A DNA stretch of 64,000 bases from Desulfofustis glycolicus DSM 9705 (lineage in GTDB: Bacteria > Desulfobacterota > Desulfobulbia > Desulfobulbales > Desulfocapsaceae), in NCBI RefSeq assembly GCF_900130015.1, contig NZ_FQXS01000017.1, positions 46,770 to 110,769 on the forward strand, read 5' to 3'. Below the pieces are notes generated by a model, which worked only from the letters and a program-made list of their open reading frames with translations, had not been told where the DNA came from and did not search any database. Of the stretch, positions 62,695-64,000 are shown piece after piece. A program made the position numbers and the translations under genes. Position 1 is the first letter of the stretch. Each line of letters starts with the position of its first letter.

Positions 62695-62739
62695 CCTCCT
62701 TCCCGTCGTGGCAGGACGGACCGAAACAAGACCAGGACC

Positions 62740-63369
62740 ATGACCCTTTTCGAACAGCTCCTCATTCAACTACCGCCGCTGCTGCTGGCCTTGACCCTGC
62801 ATGAATACGCCCATGGCTATATCGCCTATCGCTTCGGCGATCCGACGGCGTTGCAGGCCGGCAGACTGTCGCTCAACCCGCTGAAGCACCTCGACCCGCT
62901 CGGTACCATCGCTTTCTTCTTCATCAAGATCGGCTGGGCGAAACCGGTACCGGTCAACGCCGCCTATTTCGCCAATCCCCGCCGGGACATGCTCTGGGTC
63001 GCGCTGGCCGGCCCGTTAACCAACCTGCTGCTGGCAATTATCAGCGCCGTGCTGCTGCGCCTGGTGTTGGTCGGCGGGACTCTGCTGCCGAAGCTGCCGC
63101 TGATAGAGGCGGTGCTTGTACCGTTTTCCCTGATGCTGGCGACCAGCATCTGGATCAATCTGGTCCTCTGTATTTTCAACTTCCTGCCGATCCCGCCGCT
63201 GGATGGCGGCAGGATCATGACCGGGCTGCTGCCCGAACGGATGGCCGCCCGTTTCGCCTTGGTCGAGCGTTACGGTTTTATCCTGATTCTGGTGCTTGCC
63301 TTTACCGGTGTGCTGTCTGCTGTTATCCTGCCGGTCATCAGATTCACCAACAATCTGTTGCTCACCTGA
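62740..63369 (+). CDS. Site-2 protease family (M50) membrane protease
   Basis: The 209-residue protein has the zinc-binding HEYAH (HExxH) in its first helix region and NFLPIPPLDGGRI with the third ligand Asp later. The membrane pattern of about six helices and RLSLNPLKHLDPLGTI is typical of the small M50B/YwhC-type proteases. It cleaves membrane-bound substrates, but the substrate is unknown. There is no PDZ domain as in RseP. It starts 45 bases after the DHH-CCA gene. Confidence 0.88.
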   Translation: MTLFEQLLIQLPPLLLALTLHEYAHGYIAYRFGDPTALQAGRLSLNPLKHLDPLGTIAFFFIKIGWAKPVPVNAAYFANPRRDMLWVALAGPLTNLLLAIISAVLLRLVLVGGTLLPKLPLIEAVLVPFSLMLATSIWINLVLCIFNFLPIPPLDGGRIMTGLLPERMAARFALVERYGFILILVLAFTGVLSAVILPVIRFTNNLLLT

Positions 63370-63386
63370 ACGGCCGGAACGAAAAA

Positions 63387-63416
63387 CGCCCCGTCCCCAT
63401 GATCGGGGACGGGGCG
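63387..63416 (-). terminator. Intrinsic terminator of the FadL-like gene
   Basis: A perfect 12-bp GC stem (63387-63398 with 63405-63416) and a 6-nt loop. On the minus strand the stem runs into five Ts, giving a strong rho-independent terminator 36 bases behind the stop of the FadL-like gene. It also lies 18 bases after the protease stop on the plus strand, where no T-run follows. Confidence 0.85.
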
Positions 63417-63451
63417 TCACGACATCGACTGGGCTGATGGTCGTCCTGTCG

Positions 63452-64000
63452 CTAGAACTTATAGCTCAACCCGGCCGAAACGAGGATCGCCGAGGCGTTC
63501 TCGAACTCGCCGACAATCGCGCCGTTGTTGACCTTTCGCGAGTCTTTCAGGTCGTAGAGAAAGCCGAGTCCCAGCTCCATCTGCTCGCTCAGTTTTATCC
63601 GTCCGCCGATCGAGAACAGCATCGCATCCGAATCGGGCAGCTCGAAGCTCAGCGTCTCCTCCGGCACCGGATTCTCATCGATGGCGAAACCGACCATGCC
63701 GGTAAACGTCTCGTTGAACACGTACGTCGCACTGATCCGGAAGGCATCGGTATCATCCCAGTTCTTCGCTACCGGCGGGCCGAATATCTGGGCCAGCACC
63801 GGGTGACGCAGCGGCGTCGAATACTGGATGTCCAACTCCTCGTACTCCGACCAGAAGGTCCGGTCCCAGGCCAGCTCGACCGTCAGGTTCTCCCAGGTAT
63901 AGGCACCGGCTATCGTCAATACCGCCGGCGCCGGCAGCGTCACGTTGCCGGTCGACTCGAAGACATACGGGGCCGGATAGTTGGTGTTCAGCGTCGCGTC
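63452..64000 (-). CDS. FadL-type outer-membrane transport protein, C-terminal part (cut by window end)
   Basis: The visible 182 residues belong to the beta-barrel of the FadL/OmpP1/TodX family, with strands such as LTIAGAYTWENLTVELAWDRTFWSEYEELDIQY and an FRISATYVFNETFTGMVGFAIDENPVP segment, ending AILVSAGLSYKF with the terminal aromatic residue. FadL proteins take up long-chain fatty acids or aromatic hydrocarbons. The frame is open to base 64000, so the start lies beyond the window; an internal GTG at 63943 is not a start. Confidence 0.85.
   Translation of the reverse strand, partial: DATLNTNYPAPYVFESTGNVTLPAPAVLTIAGAYTWENLTVELAWDRTFWSEYEELDIQYSTPLRHPVLAQIFGPPVAKNWDDTDAFRISATYVFNETFTGMVGFAIDENPVPEETLSFELPDSDAMLFSIGGRIKLSEQMELGLGFLYDLKDSRKVNNGAIVGEFENASAILVSAGLSYKF

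Overview
The window is about 64 kb of a moderately GC-rich Gram-negative chromosome. The protein set points to a strictly or facultatively anaerobic Desulfobacterota-type bacterium: a two-CW domain regulator, a rubrerythrin-like ferritin, a single-cluster ferredoxin, a molybdopterin oxidoreductase with MobB and FdhD maturation factors, stand-alone AICAR transformylase, a DHH-CBS-CCA nucleotidyltransferase and a FapA/DUF342 protein. This lineage call is inference; no 16S rRNA lies in the window. No prophage, CRISPR array, IS transposase or rRNA operon was seen.

Layout. 1-3.1 kb: the end of a UvrD-type helicase, a Fic AMPylase and tRNA-Phe. 3.1-9 kb: zinc-ribbon protein, nadC, valS and a dGTPase-like gene, all leftward. 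9-14.7 kb: FapA-like protein, UMF1 transporter, a membrane protein, and a VKOR-thioredoxin fusion coupled to tag. 14.7-19.1 kb: a leftward block made of a two-component system (regulator and kinase), a methionine-rich secreted protein, periplasmic MsrAB, a cupin and a ferredoxin. This looks like a dedicated oxidant-defence locus. 19.5-31.5 kb: SDR, a MinD-like ATPase, ferritin, molybdopterin-binding protein, epd, tatD, nitroreductase, Mo-oxidoreductase and a GlmU-like gene. 31.6-34.2 kb: purH, a PqqD-like protein, a lasso-type B2 protease and dgkA in one tight cluster with no precursor peptide or cyclase nearby. 34.2-42.8 kb: Gfo/Idh, YibQ-like deacetylase, prenyl synthase, DinG-like helicase, hybrid kinase and DHA2 transporter. 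42.8-48.3 kb: a decayed VTC-domain gene and cell-envelope genes (lipoprotein, porin, FG-GAP protein, small beta-barrel). 48.4-51.7 kb: an atypical family-4 uracil-DNA glycosylase, a two-CW regulator, FmdB, FtsB-like and DUF523 genes, studded with three copies of a roughly 140-bp MITE-like element. 51.7-64 kb: tatC, serS, mobB, fdhD, ddl, glcD-like, rpsU, xerD-like, a fourth MITE copy, the CCA/DHH enzyme, a site-2 protease and the end of a FadL-type porin.

The strongest candidates for something new are four. (1) The regulator-kinase / Met-rich protein / MsrAB cassette may form a regenerable methionine oxidant sink. (2) The dispersed MITE-like family has terminal inverted repeats and target-site duplications, and two inverted copies bracket the two-CW regulator. 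(3) The minimal PqqD-B2 protease pair sits inside a housekeeping operon. (4) The uracil-DNA glycosylase keeps its cluster cysteines but has lost the canonical GxPGxxED motif. Supporting regulatory finds are a TTGAC-N4-GTCAA dyad at exactly -41.5 from a predicted start upstream of the cupin-ferredoxin pair, and a strong promoter plus long leader hairpin ahead of rpsU.
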